A stretch of 64,000 nt of DNA from SM23-73-3 sp964580215. Its GTDB lineage: Bacteria > Zixibacteria > MSB-5A5 > SM1-73. Position numbers and translations under genes: made by a program. The stretch is from contig CAZOJT010000001.1 in the NCBI GenBank assembly GCA_964580215.1, positions 124,001-188,000 on the forward strand. Reading direction: 5' to 3'. Below the pieces are notes generated by a model. It saw only the letters and a program-made list of their open reading frames with translations. It had not been told where the DNA came from and searched no databases. Shown one piece after another: positions 44,601 to 52,540 of the stretch. Position 1 is the stretch's first letter. Each line of letters starts with the position of its first letter.

Positions 44601-44776
44601 TTCGAAAGAAATCTCTTCTTGACTTCGTCGTGAGAGATAATGTGACCTTCTTCTGCGGCTTTGATACCGGTTGCGATTTTTTTCTTAACGTAAAACTCAT
44701 ACATAATGTCATCCCACGTTACCTGATCGGGTAACCGGTCAATCAATTTTTTTGCCTCTTCTTTGACGCTACTCAT
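44597..44776 (-). CDS. ParD-like antitoxin of the degenerate ParE
   Basis: A 59-residue acidic protein from ATG 44776: SSVKEEAKKLIDRLPDQVTW followed by DDIMYEFYVKKKIATGIKAA and EEGHIISHDEVKKRFLSK. The LIDRLPDxVTWDDIMYE N-terminus and the E-x-V-x-KR C-terminus match the antitoxins at 45761 and 46068. GGAGATC precedes the start. It ends inside the toxin ATG. Confidence 0.75.
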   Translation of the reverse strand: MSSVKEEAKKLIDRLPDQVTWDDIMYEFYVKKKIATGIKAAEEGHIISHDEVKKRFLSK

Positions 44777-45081
44777 ATTTTATGATCTCCTTTGACGTTT
44801 TCTATGAAACATCGGGAGTGGGAATTCCTAATGCATGTTCGCCTGAGCATTGGCATTTTCTTCGGGACGAGCCCTAATGCCAATGCATCCAAGAACGCTC
44901 TGCGGGCACACTTGATGACCGAAGAAGATCTGATTTAACTGGGTTGATCTGGAATGTTTGTTCATCTTGTGTGGCAAGGATGTTCTCAGTTCCGAATTCT
45001 GCAGAAATACGGCAGGATATGGTCTGAAATTAAGCCATCCGTGCAAGGATTCATCCTGAGGGAAAGATTCCTCAGAGGGTA
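44777..45081. other. Non-coding gap between rpmA and the TA pair
   Basis: No supported gene. Contains ATCCTGAGGGAAAGATTCCTCAGAGG (a hairpin-like repeat, 45051-45076) close to the rpmA stop codon and GCGGGCACACTTGATGACC-type unique DNA. The hairpin could help end rpmA transcription, but no T-run follows on the minus strand. Confidence 0.35.
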
Positions 45082-45330
45082 TCAATAAACGCTGACTACT
45101 TTTTTGCTCTTCCCCTTCGGTTCAAATTTGACCACTCCGTCCATCAGGGCAAAAAGGGTATCATCCTTTCCCTTGCCCACGTTCAGGCCCGGGTGTATTT
45201 TGGTTCCCCTCTGTCGCACCAGAATGGTGCCAGCTAAAATTGCCTCACCCGCAAATCTTTTCACACCCAGCCTCTGCCCGTGCGAATCCCTTCCGTTGCG
45301 TGAACTTCCTACTCCCTTTTTATGTGCCAT
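45082..45330 (-). CDS. rpmA: 50S ribosomal protein L27
   Basis: An 82-residue L27: MAHKKGVGSSRNGRDSHGQR, LGVKRFAGEAILAGTILVRQ, RGTKIHPGLNVGKGKDDTLF. The protein begins directly with MAHKKG, so no Firmicutes-type cleavable leader is present. AAAGGATGATG lies upstream. Normally rpmA follows rplU and precedes obgE; neither is present here, where TA genes lie upstream. Confidence 0.97.
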   Translation of the reverse strand: MAHKKGVGSSRNGRDSHGQRLGVKRFAGEAILAGTILVRQRGTKIHPGLNVGKGKDDTLFALMDGVVKFEPKGKSKKVVSVY

Positions 45331-45482
45331 TTTTCATCATCCTTTCTGTGTCTACTTGACCAAACAGATAAACGTTGTTTGATGAACATCTTTTTGAGTC
45401 ATTTTACCCTTTATGGTTAAAAGAAGTGCGATAGTATTCGGATGTTCAATTTTTAACCTATTGTTTGGCGAAGTCATGACCG

Positions 45483-45776
45483 CTAAAAAATATCCTTCAA
45501 TGTTTTTGCCCCATGACAGATAGCAACAATTTCGACAATACTTTCTTTAAGCCTGTAAACTATCCGATAGTTCTGATAAATCTTTTCCCTTAAATTCTCA
45601 TCACCATATTCTGGAACAATACGTCCTACTTTGGGAAATCGAGGTATATCTTCAACCATAGTAATTATCTTCCTAGCAAAAAGACGAGCATAATATTCAG
45701 AATCTTTGGCGACGTAGTTGCATATCTCTTCAAGATTGGAAAGAGCGCGGGGAGACCACTTTATTTGTTGAGCCAT
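45483..45776 (-). CDS. ParE/RelE-family toxin, intact
   Basis: A 97-residue toxin: IKWSPRALSNLEEICNYVAK, YYARLFARKIITMVEDIPRFP, GRIVPEYGDENLREKIYQNY, RIVYRLKESIVEIVAICHGA. Complete relative to ParE family length, with the conserved R, Y-R-I and C-terminal H-G. It overlaps its antitoxin gene by 16 bases. ParE members poison gyrase and RelE members cut mRNA; sequence alone favours ParE. Confidence 0.9.
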   Translation of the reverse strand: MAQQIKWSPRALSNLEEICNYVAKDSEYYARLFARKIITMVEDIPRFPKVGRIVPEYGDENLREKIYQNYRIVYRLKESIVEIVAICHGAKTLKDIF

Positions 45777-45949
45777 TTTGACATTCGCTTTTCTACTTCC
45801 TCATGAGAAATTCCTTTGCCTTCATCCAAATCTTTCAATCCTGCGTCCACTTGAAGCCTAAAATACAACTCCGCCATTATCTCCTCCACAGAAACATCAT
45901 CAGGAAGATTCTGAATCATTTGAATAACTTGCTCTTTTACTCCTGTCAT
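45761..45949 (-). CDS. Antitoxin of the intact ParE-type toxin
   Basis: A 62-residue acidic protein: VKEQVIQMIQNLPDDVSVEE, IMAELYFRLQVDAGLKDLDE, ISHEEVEKRMSKWL. It precedes and overlaps the toxin, as usual for type II TA operons. The C-terminal EEVEKRMxKWL, shared with 46068-46256, is probably the toxin-binding segment. Confidence 0.85.
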   Translation of the reverse strand: MTGVKEQVIQMIQNLPDDVSVEEIMAELYFRLQVDAGLKDLDEGKGISHEEVEKRMSKWLNK

Positions 45950-46067
45950 TTAATCACCCTCCGAACAACCCAATATACCGCCAAAAGATCTGCTTTAACA
46001 ACTGTAATAATTTTGCCAAATGTTCAAAGCTAAAAAAGTGCGATAAGATTTGGGATGTCAATCTTTA

Positions 46068-46256
46068 TTACTTTTCGAGCCATTTTGCCATCCGCTTTTC
46101 GACCTCTTCCTGTGTATAAACCCGTCCGTCTTCTGCATCCTTCAAACCACGCTCAATCTTTTGAAGGACATAAAGATGGTACTGAATATCTTCCAGAGAA
46201 CAGTCTTCTGGCAGACGGTTGAGTAGATTGGTTACTTCTTGTTTGGGTGTGTGCAT
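46068..46256 (-). CDS. Orphan ParD-like antitoxin
   Basis: A 62-residue paralogue of the antitoxin at 45761: KQEVTNLLNRLPEDCSLEDI, YHLYVLQKIERGLKDAEDGR, YTQEEVEKRMAKWLEK. GGAAGCAG precedes ATG 46256. No toxin frame follows in the 118 bases before the next antitoxin, so it is either a leftover or a cross-acting antitoxin. It directly follows the attC-like site at 46301-46376 and may itself be a cassette gene. Confidence 0.75.
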   Translation of the reverse strand: MHTPKQEVTNLLNRLPEDCSLEDIQYHLYVLQKIERGLKDAEDGRVYTQEEVEKRMAKWLEK

Positions 46257-46300
46257 ATCTGCTTCCTGATTTAATCATACTAAATTTGACCGCGAATTTT

Positions 46301-46376
46301 GTATAACGTCTTGCGTGTTTGCGAAGTGCCGAAGGCATTTGGGTGAGCGAAACGAAACGCAAATTCGCTGTTATCT
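46301..46376 (-). other. attC-like palindromic site 2
   Basis: On the minus strand it starts with AGATAAC (46376-46370) and ends with GTTATAC (46307-46301). Internal inverted segments (TTGCGTTTCG against GCAAACACGCAA) form a stem. Its AGATAAC is the exact complement of GTTATCT at the start of the ~70-bp minicassette (46442-46436). Confidence 0.5.
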
Positions 46377-46435
46377 GCCGTTGCGGATAATACCTTATTT
46401 TGCATTGTTTACTCCATTCTTTGCCTGCAATGAGC

Positions 46436-46544
46436 AGATAACGTTCCCGGGGTAAACGACGTTTTGCTGTAGCGTTAGCGGAGGCAAAATGTGGCAAAGC
46501 CCAAGCGGCCGACAGGGAGCGCAGCGTTTTACCCCGTGTTGTGC
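46436..46544 (-). other. attC-like palindromic site 1
   Basis: On the minus strand it begins GCACAAC (46544-46538) 20 bases after the nuclease gene stop and ends GTTATCT (46442-46436), a 109-bp span. The inner arms CGGGGTAAAACG and GTCGTTTACCCCGG pair. GCACAAC exactly complements GTTGTGC at the start of the same cassette (47583-47577), the rule followed by integron cassettes. Confidence 0.55.
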
Positions 46545-46563
46545 GAAGTGCCAGACATATGTA

Positions 46564-47553
46564 TTATTCAACCATTCTTTTAACAAATTCATCAAAAGAT
46601 ACGCACCTGTTTGGTGGAATCATTGCTGCTATCCAATTTTTCCCTCGACCTTTGTTTTTAGTACCATCCTTTAGTAAAGGTTTTTGCAATTTGATTGGTT
46701 TATTTAAGAAAAAATATGTAAATGTTTCATTTGAGTCAGGATCCATTTTGATTCCCTTCAACCACCTGGAAACAAGATCAGAATCTCCATCAGCAAATAA
46801 TTTGAGGTCATCCATAAATATTTCTGCGTCTTTTGGATTAAATGAAAGTATACCAAGTACTTTTGATAAGTAGGAGATGCCTTCTCCCTCAGGTTGATTA
46901 GCATTTCTTGTAAAGTAGGGTGAAAAGTACAAGGGACTTCCAAATATTACATTTCTTCGATATATAAAATATTCACGATATTTTTTCATTTCTTTTTCAT
47001 CGCTTAGATCTTGAACTAGTATTTCTTTTTGATCACGCATTTTATATCCCCTTATAATAAACTTGATAAAATCTGAGATTATAGGTTTTTCTAAAAATTC
47101 TTTAGAATCATAAAGATTCGCAATTTCTATCCACCCAATATTTCTAATGATAACACTATCATATAGTTGTTTTTGGTAATCATGGATTTGCGTTATGAAG
47201 CAAATGCATTTTTGAGGTTCATCATCAAAACAGCTTAGATACTGAGTTTTTTGTTCTGATATTTTATTTGTTTTTACTTTACTTTCAATTATTAAATGAA
47301 ATTTGTTTTCTTGTTTAATTTCTATATCTGTTCTGCCTTCGGAATGTTTTTTCTCAATTAAAATTTCTGTTGCTTTATAATTGTTCTCTGTGTTTTTTAT
47401 TGAAATACCAATAAATTGCAAGAATCTATATAGTGCTATCGGTTCTTTTGAAATGGTATAAGCGAATGCTTTTGAAAGACCATTTTCATCGTAACCGAGT
47501 AAATCATGTACAGTTAATGGTGTCTCAAGATACCCATGTTTTTTAATAATCAT
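46564..47553 (-). CDS. PD-(D/E)XK nuclease-family protein
   Basis: A 329-residue protein from ATG 47553, chosen because CAAGAGGAAAAT lies directly before it; a longer frame to 47640 has no ribosome site and crosses the cassette boundary. The nuclease core is D76 (SEGRTDIEIKQ) and E90-x-K92 (HLIIESKVKTN), followed by conserved helix sequence NKISEQKTQYLSCF. It resembles the PDDEXK_4 group of restriction-like nucleases, with a C-terminal part of unknown function. The gene is AT-rich, unlike the flanking housekeeping genes, and is bounded by complementary GTTGTGC/GCACAAC sites, pointing to arrival as an integron-type cassette. A defence role is possible but unproved. Confidence 0.8.
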   Translation of the reverse strand: MIIKKHGYLETPLTVHDLLGYDENGLSKAFAYTISKEPIALYRFLQFIGISIKNTENNYKATEILIEKKHSEGRTDIEIKQENKFHLIIESKVKTNKISEQKTQYLSCFDDEPQKCICFITQIHDYQKQLYDSVIIRNIGWIEIANLYDSKEFLEKPIISDFIKFIIRGYKMRDQKEILVQDLSDEKEMKKYREYFIYRRNVIFGSPLYFSPYFTRNANQPEGEGISYLSKVLGILSFNPKDAEIFMDDLKLFADGDSDLVSRWLKGIKMDPDSNETFTYFFLNKPIKLQKPLLKDGTKNKGRGKNWIAAMIPPNRCVSFDEFVKRMVE

Positions 47554-47576
47554 ATTTTCCTCTTGTCTGGCATTTC

Positions 47577-47719
47577 GCACAACTCGTTCATATCCAAACT
47601 TCGTTTCTTGTTCAAATTTGGAATAATATGCGAAGTTCATATATTATCAGCGTGTCTGTGAAGGCACGCCAACGGCGAGATCTAAGTAAGCCAAGCAAAC
47701 CGCAAACAAACGGTTAAGC
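47577..47719 (-). other. attC-like site 0 (less certain)
   Basis: On the minus strand GCTTAAC (47719-47713), a perfect RYYYAAC core, begins a few bases after the ancestral RelE stop codon, and GTTGTGC (47583-47577) ends the span 143 bp later. Internal pairing is weaker than in sites 1 and 2. Confidence 0.4.
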
Positions 47720-47726
47720 GACGTTT

Positions 47727-47998
47727 CTACGGAAAGTATTTATAGATATCCTTTCTATGCAAAAATCTTGTAAAGATAATTTTATCATTTACTATTTCAA
47801 TACCTATTCTATTCTATAATCTCCTGCCCTGATACGATAAAATGTCTTATAACTTTTTAATTTTTCCAAACCTTTTATTTCTCTTAAACCTTTGGAACTC
47901 CTTACTTCATTTATAGCCTTCTTTACCCTCTTTAATAAACTTTTATCTTTGACTTTTCTTAAGTCTTTTTCAAAACTCTCTTCAAAATAGATTTTCAC
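47727..47998 (-). pseudogene. RelE/YafQ-type toxin broken by a 5-bp duplication
   Basis: The frame from ATG 47998 encodes KIYFEESFEKDLRKVKDKSL ... KTFYRIRAGDYRIE and stops after 64 codons. In the next frame the natural ending follows at once: GIEIVNDKIIFTRFLHRKDI then YKYFP and TAG at 47727. The junction TATAGAATAGAATAGGT holds a tandem AGAAT; removing one copy restores the frame. The C-terminal arginine and histidine needed for mRNA cleavage are lost from the translated product. Confidence 0.85.
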
Positions 47999-48000
47999 TT

Positions 48001-48198
48001 TTAACCTAACATCTTCAAAATTCTATCTTCACCCACAAATTTATTTTTTCTCCCTTCCCGGATGGCATTAGCTAAACCCACCTCCTCTATTACTTCCAAT
48101 ATGATTTCATAGAAGACCTTTCTTTTTTCTTCAATAATTTCAATAATGGCTTCTTTTATAATCCCTTTCAGTTTTTCATCGCTTATTGATAATTCCAT
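48001..48198 (-). CDS. Antitoxin of the broken RelE-type toxin
   Basis: A 65-residue, strongly helical, acidic protein (SDEKLKGIIKEAIIEIIEEK, VFYEIILEVIEEVGLANAIR, EGRKNKFVGEDRILKMLG). It ends two bases before the toxin ATG. GGAGATC precedes ATG 48198. The family resembles small RelB-type antitoxins; the DNA-binding part is not obvious. Confidence 0.75.
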   Translation of the reverse strand: MELSISDEKLKGIIKEAIIEIIEEKRKVFYEIILEVIEEVGLANAIREGRKNKFVGEDRILKMLG

Positions 48199-48506
48199 AT
48201 TGATCTCCTCGAATTGGTGTTATATTCCCCCTCGGAGCGTGGCCTAGCGTGGTCATATCCGAACTTCAAATTTTATCTCACTGGTTATTACTGAAAGATT
48301 TTAATACCAAGTTTTTCGTAAAAGTCGAGTTTCGATCATCGCACCACAAGCCTCCAAACCAGCATCGCCACAGAAAAACGAGCATCGAGAGTTTTACAAA
48401 TCTCCTTGATGCAAAATTAAACCCGAAAATTGCATCTTCTGTTTTTGCAATTTCAGGTTATAAAAAGTAATAAATTCTATTTCCTTGGGCAACAGAGGAT
48501 TTTTCT
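48199..48506. other. Gap between clpC and the RelB/RelE pair
   Basis: No gene is supported. TCGAGTTTCGATCATCG and GAGCATCGAGAG (48321-48393) resemble the CGAGCTTCGAAAGAC / GAGCATCGAGCC block at 54950-55010. The remainder is AT-rich. Confidence 0.35.
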
Positions 48507-50978
48507 CTAAGTTAAAGATTTCTCTGGTGCGGCTTTGCGTTTCTCCTTTCCCTTGGCTCTGATATCGAACCTCAACTTCTTCTCCTCTTCCTTTCTGTCT
48601 ATGGTTACCTCGCACCCCCCGGAGAACTGCCCCTTCAATATCTCCTCGGCTAAAGGATCCTCTACATGCTTCTGAATGGCCCTTCTCAATGGGCGGGCGC
48701 CGAAAGTGGGGCTGTATCCCTTTTCCGCCAAAAACTCTTTGGCTGGAGAGGTTAGCTCAAAGGTGATTCCTCTCTCTTCTAATCTCTTGGATACGTCCGA
48801 AAGAAGTATGTCGATAATCTGCATAACCTCCTTCATGCCCAGAGCATGGAATACTATGATCTCATCAATACGATTCAAGAACTCCGGATTGAAAGTTCGT
48901 CTGGTCTCCTCCATAAGTTTCTGCTTCATCTGCTCGTAGGAGGATTTTGTATCCTCTTTCTGAAAGCCTAAGGTCTTTCCTCCCTTGATCTCCCTTGTTC
49001 CCAAATTCGAGGTCATAATCACCACGGTATTTTTAAAGTCAACCCTTCTGCCAAAGCTATCGGTTAAGGCGCCATCATCGAACATCTGAAGAAGTATGTT
49101 AAAAACATCCGGGTGAGCTTTCTCTATCTCATCTAAAAGGACCACCGAATAAGGTTTTCGCCTCACCTTCTCGGTAAGCTGTCCTCCCTCCTCATAACCC
49201 ACATATCCGGGTGGAGCGCCAATCAGACGGGAGACGGAGAACTTCTCCATATATTCGGACATATCGATTCTTACCAAAGAGTTCTCATCTTCGAACAGTG
49301 ATGCGGCCAAAGCCCGGGCTAACTCGGTTTTGCCCACTCCGGTTGGTCCCAGGAAGATGAAGGATCCGATGGGCCTTCGGGGATCTCCTAAACCTGCCCG
49401 ATTTCGCCGGATGGCTTTGGAGATGACCCCTATGGCTTCCTCCTGCCCCACAATCCTTTTCTTCAGCTCCTCCTCCATTCGCAGAAGCTTCCTTGACTCT
49501 TTCTCCTCTAACTTGAACAGAGGGATTCCGGTCATCTTGGAGACCACGCAGGATACATCTTCAGCGGTCAAGGTGACCCGTTCCTTTCCTTTCCCTTCCT
49601 CCCAATCTCTTTTCATCTGCTCCAATTTTTCTCTTTTGATCTTCAGCTCATCCCGTAGTTGAGCCGCCCTCTCGAACTCCTGGTTTTTCACCGCCTTCTC
49701 TTTTTCCCGCTGAACTCCAACTATCTCCTGTTCCGTCTTTTCAAAAATCTCCGGGCGGGTGCAGGTGGCAAGATGGATCCGGGAGCCAGCTTCATCTATC
49801 ACATCGATAGCCTTATCCGGCTGAAACTTTCCAGTGATATATCTATCTGACAATTTCACCGCCGCCTCACTAGCCTCATCCGATATCTTTATCTTATGGT
49901 GTTCCTCATACCTGCTTCTTAACCCTTTTAGAATTTTTCTGGTATCCTCGGTGGATGGTGGATCCACCATGATGGTCTGGAAACGCCGCTCTAAAGCTCC
50001 ATCCTTCTCGATGTATTTTCGGTATTCATTCAAGGTGGTGGCACCGATGCACTGGATCTCCCCCCGGGAAAGGGAGGGTTTGAATATGTTGGAGGCATCC
50101 AGGGAGCCTTCCGCTCCTCCCGCCCCCACGATGGTATGCAATTCATCCAGAAAGAGGATCACATCCTTGCAGTTTATGATCTCATTCATCACCGCCTTCA
50201 TCCTCTCCTCGAACTGCCCCCGGTATTTAGTTCCTGCCACCAAAGCAGCCATATCCAGACAAACGATTCTTTTATTCTCCAGGGTTTGAGGGACTTTGCC
50301 GGCTACTATCCTCTGCGCCAGACCCTCGGCTATGGCGGTTTTGCCCACTCCCGGCTCACCAATTAAAACCGGATTGTTTTTCTTTCTTCGGGAAAGTATC
50401 TGGGAAACCCTTTCAATTTCGCTATCTCGACCGATGATGGGGTCCAGCTTCCCCCGGCGAGCCATCTCGGTTAGATCTCTTCCAAAATGGTCTAAAGCGG
50501 GGGTTTTGCTTTTCTTTCTTTTTCTGGCATAAGAGGATGGCTTTCCACTTTCTATGTTTTTCAGCTCCTCATTCACTTCCTTGTAATCCAAATCATACAT
50601 GGAAAGAACCTGAGCCGCTACCCCCTCTTCATCCCTCAGTATGGCTAAAAGAAGATGCTCGGTATCGATGTCTTTTGATCTTAATGCGCGTGCCTCCTGT
50701 GCGGAGACCTCCAAAAGCTTTTTTGCTCTGGCGGTTAAGGGAAGCTGACCCATGGCCATGGTTCCACCGGAGGGCTGAACCACATCCTCAACCGACTGCC
50801 GCAACTCGTTTAAATCTATCCCTATGTTGACCAGAATCTCAATCGCCTTCCCCTCTCCCAGACGGAGCAGCCCCAAAAGAAGGTGCTCTGTGCCGATATA
50901 ATCATGTTTGAGCCTGGCCGCTTCATCCCGGGCATATTCTATGGCCTTACGAGCCCTCTCCGTAAACATCTCATTCAT
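48507..50978 (-). CDS. clpC: ATP-dependent Clp protease ATP-binding subunit ClpC
   Basis: An 823-residue Hsp100 unfoldase. Two Clp_N repeats open the protein (FTERARKAIEYARDEAARLK, TARAKKLLEVSAQEARALRS), then AAA-1 (GEPGVGKTAIAEGLA; VILFLDELHT), a UVR-type M-domain (QEFERAAQLRDELKIKREKL), AAA-2 (GPTGVGKTELARALA; LLDEIEKAHPDVF) and the ClpB-type D2-small domain. It feeds substrates to ClpP, and the M-domain binds McsB and phospho-arginine adaptors. GGAGG precedes ATG 50978. It lies downstream of mcsA-mcsB, but a 270-bp element has inserted in the gap. Confidence 0.97.
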   Translation of the reverse strand: MNEMFTERARKAIEYARDEAARLKHDYIGTEHLLLGLLRLGEGKAIEILVNIGIDLNELRQSVEDVVQPSGGTMAMGQLPLTARAKKLLEVSAQEARALRSKDIDTEHLLLAILRDEEGVAAQVLSMYDLDYKEVNEELKNIESGKPSSYARKRKKSKTPALDHFGRDLTEMARRGKLDPIIGRDSEIERVSQILSRRKKNNPVLIGEPGVGKTAIAEGLAQRIVAGKVPQTLENKRIVCLDMAALVAGTKYRGQFEERMKAVMNEIINCKDVILFLDELHTIVGAGGAEGSLDASNIFKPSLSRGEIQCIGATTLNEYRKYIEKDGALERRFQTIMVDPPSTEDTRKILKGLRSRYEEHHKIKISDEASEAAVKLSDRYITGKFQPDKAIDVIDEAGSRIHLATCTRPEIFEKTEQEIVGVQREKEKAVKNQEFERAAQLRDELKIKREKLEQMKRDWEEGKGKERVTLTAEDVSCVVSKMTGIPLFKLEEKESRKLLRMEEELKKRIVGQEEAIGVISKAIRRNRAGLGDPRRPIGSFIFLGPTGVGKTELARALAASLFEDENSLVRIDMSEYMEKFSVSRLIGAPPGYVGYEEGGQLTEKVRRKPYSVVLLDEIEKAHPDVFNILLQMFDDGALTDSFGRRVDFKNTVVIMTSNLGTREIKGGKTLGFQKEDTKSSYEQMKQKLMEETRRTFNPEFLNRIDEIIVFHALGMKEVMQIIDILLSDVSKRLEERGITFELTSPAKEFLAEKGYSPTFGARPLRRAIQKHVEDPLAEEILKGQFSGGCEVTIDRKEEEKKLRFDIRAKGKEKRKAAPEKSLT

Positions 50979-51140
50979 AGAAAACCTCCGCTCCGATTTC
51001 TACGTTGATCTGTCAAACCAAAAAAACTTCTCAGGGCTTTTCTGATCCGCCCATCTTCCTTCAACCTCTATTAATACATTACGCAAAAAGACTCAAAATG
51101 TCAACTGCTTTGGGAAAAGCAACTATAAAAACTCTTTCAT

Positions 51141-51410
51141 TTACTAAGAGGAGCAGGAAACAGTTTACATCTTATTATTCGTATGAATGTGCGTATGCAC
51201 TCATACGAGCTTCGCATTGATTTTTTCTCCCACACCTGTTTTGGGCTTGACTTGAAATTCGTATGAATGCATACGCATCCCCCTTTAGTAAAGGGGGATT
51301 TAGGGGGATTTTCCAAGTTTCAAATGCGTCCCGCAAAATGCGGGACGAATCCCCCCTTCCCCCCCATTTTTTTAGGGGGGATGTAAACAATTATATGCTC
51401 CTCTTAGTAA
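51141..51410. mobile_element. MITE-like element with 15-bp terminal inverted repeats, copy 1
   Basis: TTACTAAGAGGAGCA (51141-51155) and TGCTCCTCTTAGTAA (51396-51410) are perfect inverted ends; TA dinucleotides at the outer positions would fit a TA target duplication. Inside are GTTTACATC near one end, GATGTAAAC near the other, the CGTATG/CATACG palindrome and CCCCCTTTAGTAAAGGGGGA hairpins. It has no coding capacity and lies between mcsB and clpC. Copy 2, inverted and shorter, is at 58897-59045. Confidence 0.8.
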
Positions 51411-51471
51411 CACAGCTTTTACGTAGACCGACTCGCTTGCTTTGTCTCCAGTGATTTTTTTTGGAAATCTA

Positions 51472-52515
51472 TTACCCCAGTTTTGATCTGACCAACTCTG
51501 CCCTTATTTGATCCCTCTGGTTCGGCTCCATCCTCTTTTTAAAATATTTCTGCAGATGAGCAGGTTGAGTCAAAGCCAAAATCTCATTTACCTGAGAGAG
51601 GCTCACCATCTCCAAAACACCCATTCCGATTCCCAGCCTTATGGCGGAGAGCATATTCAAAACCTCCTCGGAGGTTAAGGTTCGGGCATATTTTAAGATC
51701 CCATAGGCGCGCCAGATTTTGTCCTCTATCTGTTCCTTAGCCTCACTGAACAGTCGCTTTCGGGCATTCTCCTCATATTCTATTATCTGCTTTGTAACTC
51801 TCTCCAGGCTCTCCACGATATCCTCCTCAGACCTTCCCAGAGTGGTCTGATTGGAGACCTGAAACAGATTTCCCCACACATCTGAACCCTCTCCGTAAAA
51901 GCCCCTGACCACCAATCCCAGTTTGCTGATCTGGGAGATCACCTTCTCGATCTCCTGGGTCAATGCCAGTCCGGGCAGATGGATCAAGACCGATGCCCTC
52001 ATTCCGGTTCCGGTATTGGTGGGACAAGAGGTAAGATAACCAAAGGTGGGATCGAAAGCAAACTCCAGGGACTTGGACAGCTCATCGTCTATATGATCCG
52101 CCATCTGAAACGCCTCCCTTATCTCCAGCCCCGAAGCCAGAGCTTGAATCCTTAAGTGGTCCTCCTCATTGATCATCACGCCCACATTCCCTTCTTTTCC
52201 GATTAAAAGTGCAGAAAAATCTCTTAATTGAGTAAACTCCAGGCTGACTAAGTGTCTTTCCACCAGAAAGGACCGATCCAGATCATCCAGTTGGCTGCAA
52301 TTCACAAATGTCCCCTGTCTCAAATCTGCGCTTTTCTTCACAGCGTTTTTGATAAAGGAGAGAATTCTTTCCCGCGCATCTGTATCGGCTCTGGAGGGAA
52401 AGGGGGAGTTTGCAATGTTGCGCGCCAGCCTCACCCTGGAGGATAAGACCACCTGCGAGTTGGAACCCTCCCCGGAAAGCCACACCGCTGGTTTTTTCGC
52501 CATCTGTTCAAACAT
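51472..52515 (-). CDS. mcsB: Protein arginine kinase McsB
   Basis: A 347-residue guanido-kinase-fold enzyme that phosphorylates arginines on proteins, marking them for ClpCP. VVLSSRVRLARNIANSPFPS (ATP site), FVNCSQLDDLDRSFLVERHL, VGVMINEEDHLRIQAL (catalytic glutamate), LTSCPTNTGTGMRASVLIHL and GFYGEGSDVWGNLFQVSNQT are all present. AAAGGT lies before ATG 52515. It follows mcsA by 25 bases. Confidence 0.96.
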   Translation of the reverse strand: MFEQMAKKPAVWLSGEGSNSQVVLSSRVRLARNIANSPFPSRADTDARERILSFIKNAVKKSADLRQGTFVNCSQLDDLDRSFLVERHLVSLEFTQLRDFSALLIGKEGNVGVMINEEDHLRIQALASGLEIREAFQMADHIDDELSKSLEFAFDPTFGYLTSCPTNTGTGMRASVLIHLPGLALTQEIEKVISQISKLGLVVRGFYGEGSDVWGNLFQVSNQTTLGRSEEDIVESLERVTKQIIEYEENARKRLFSEAKEQIEDKIWRAYGILKYARTLTSEEVLNMLSAIRLGIGMGVLEMVSLSQVNEILALTQPAHLQKYFKKRMEPNQRDQIRAELVRSKLG

Positions 52516-52540
52516 AATCTGATACCTTTTTGAATAAACT

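Noticed and set aside
44828..45085. 85-residue minus-strand frame next to rpmA
   Set aside because: No ribosome site, contains repeat-derived sequence (DESLHGWLNF from the CAGGATTCATCC type), no recognisable domain.
47554..47640. N-terminal extension of the PD-(D/E)XK protein
   Set aside because: The ribosome site GAGGAAAAT is at the internal ATG, and the extension lies in the attC-like site.
46000..48300. Integron integrase or tyrosine recombinase near the attC-like sites
   Set aside because: No frame with recombinase motifs was found in the window, so any array here lacks its integrase.
49834..50289. 151-residue plus-strand frame
   Set aside because: It is antisense to clpC, whose protein motifs are unmistakable.
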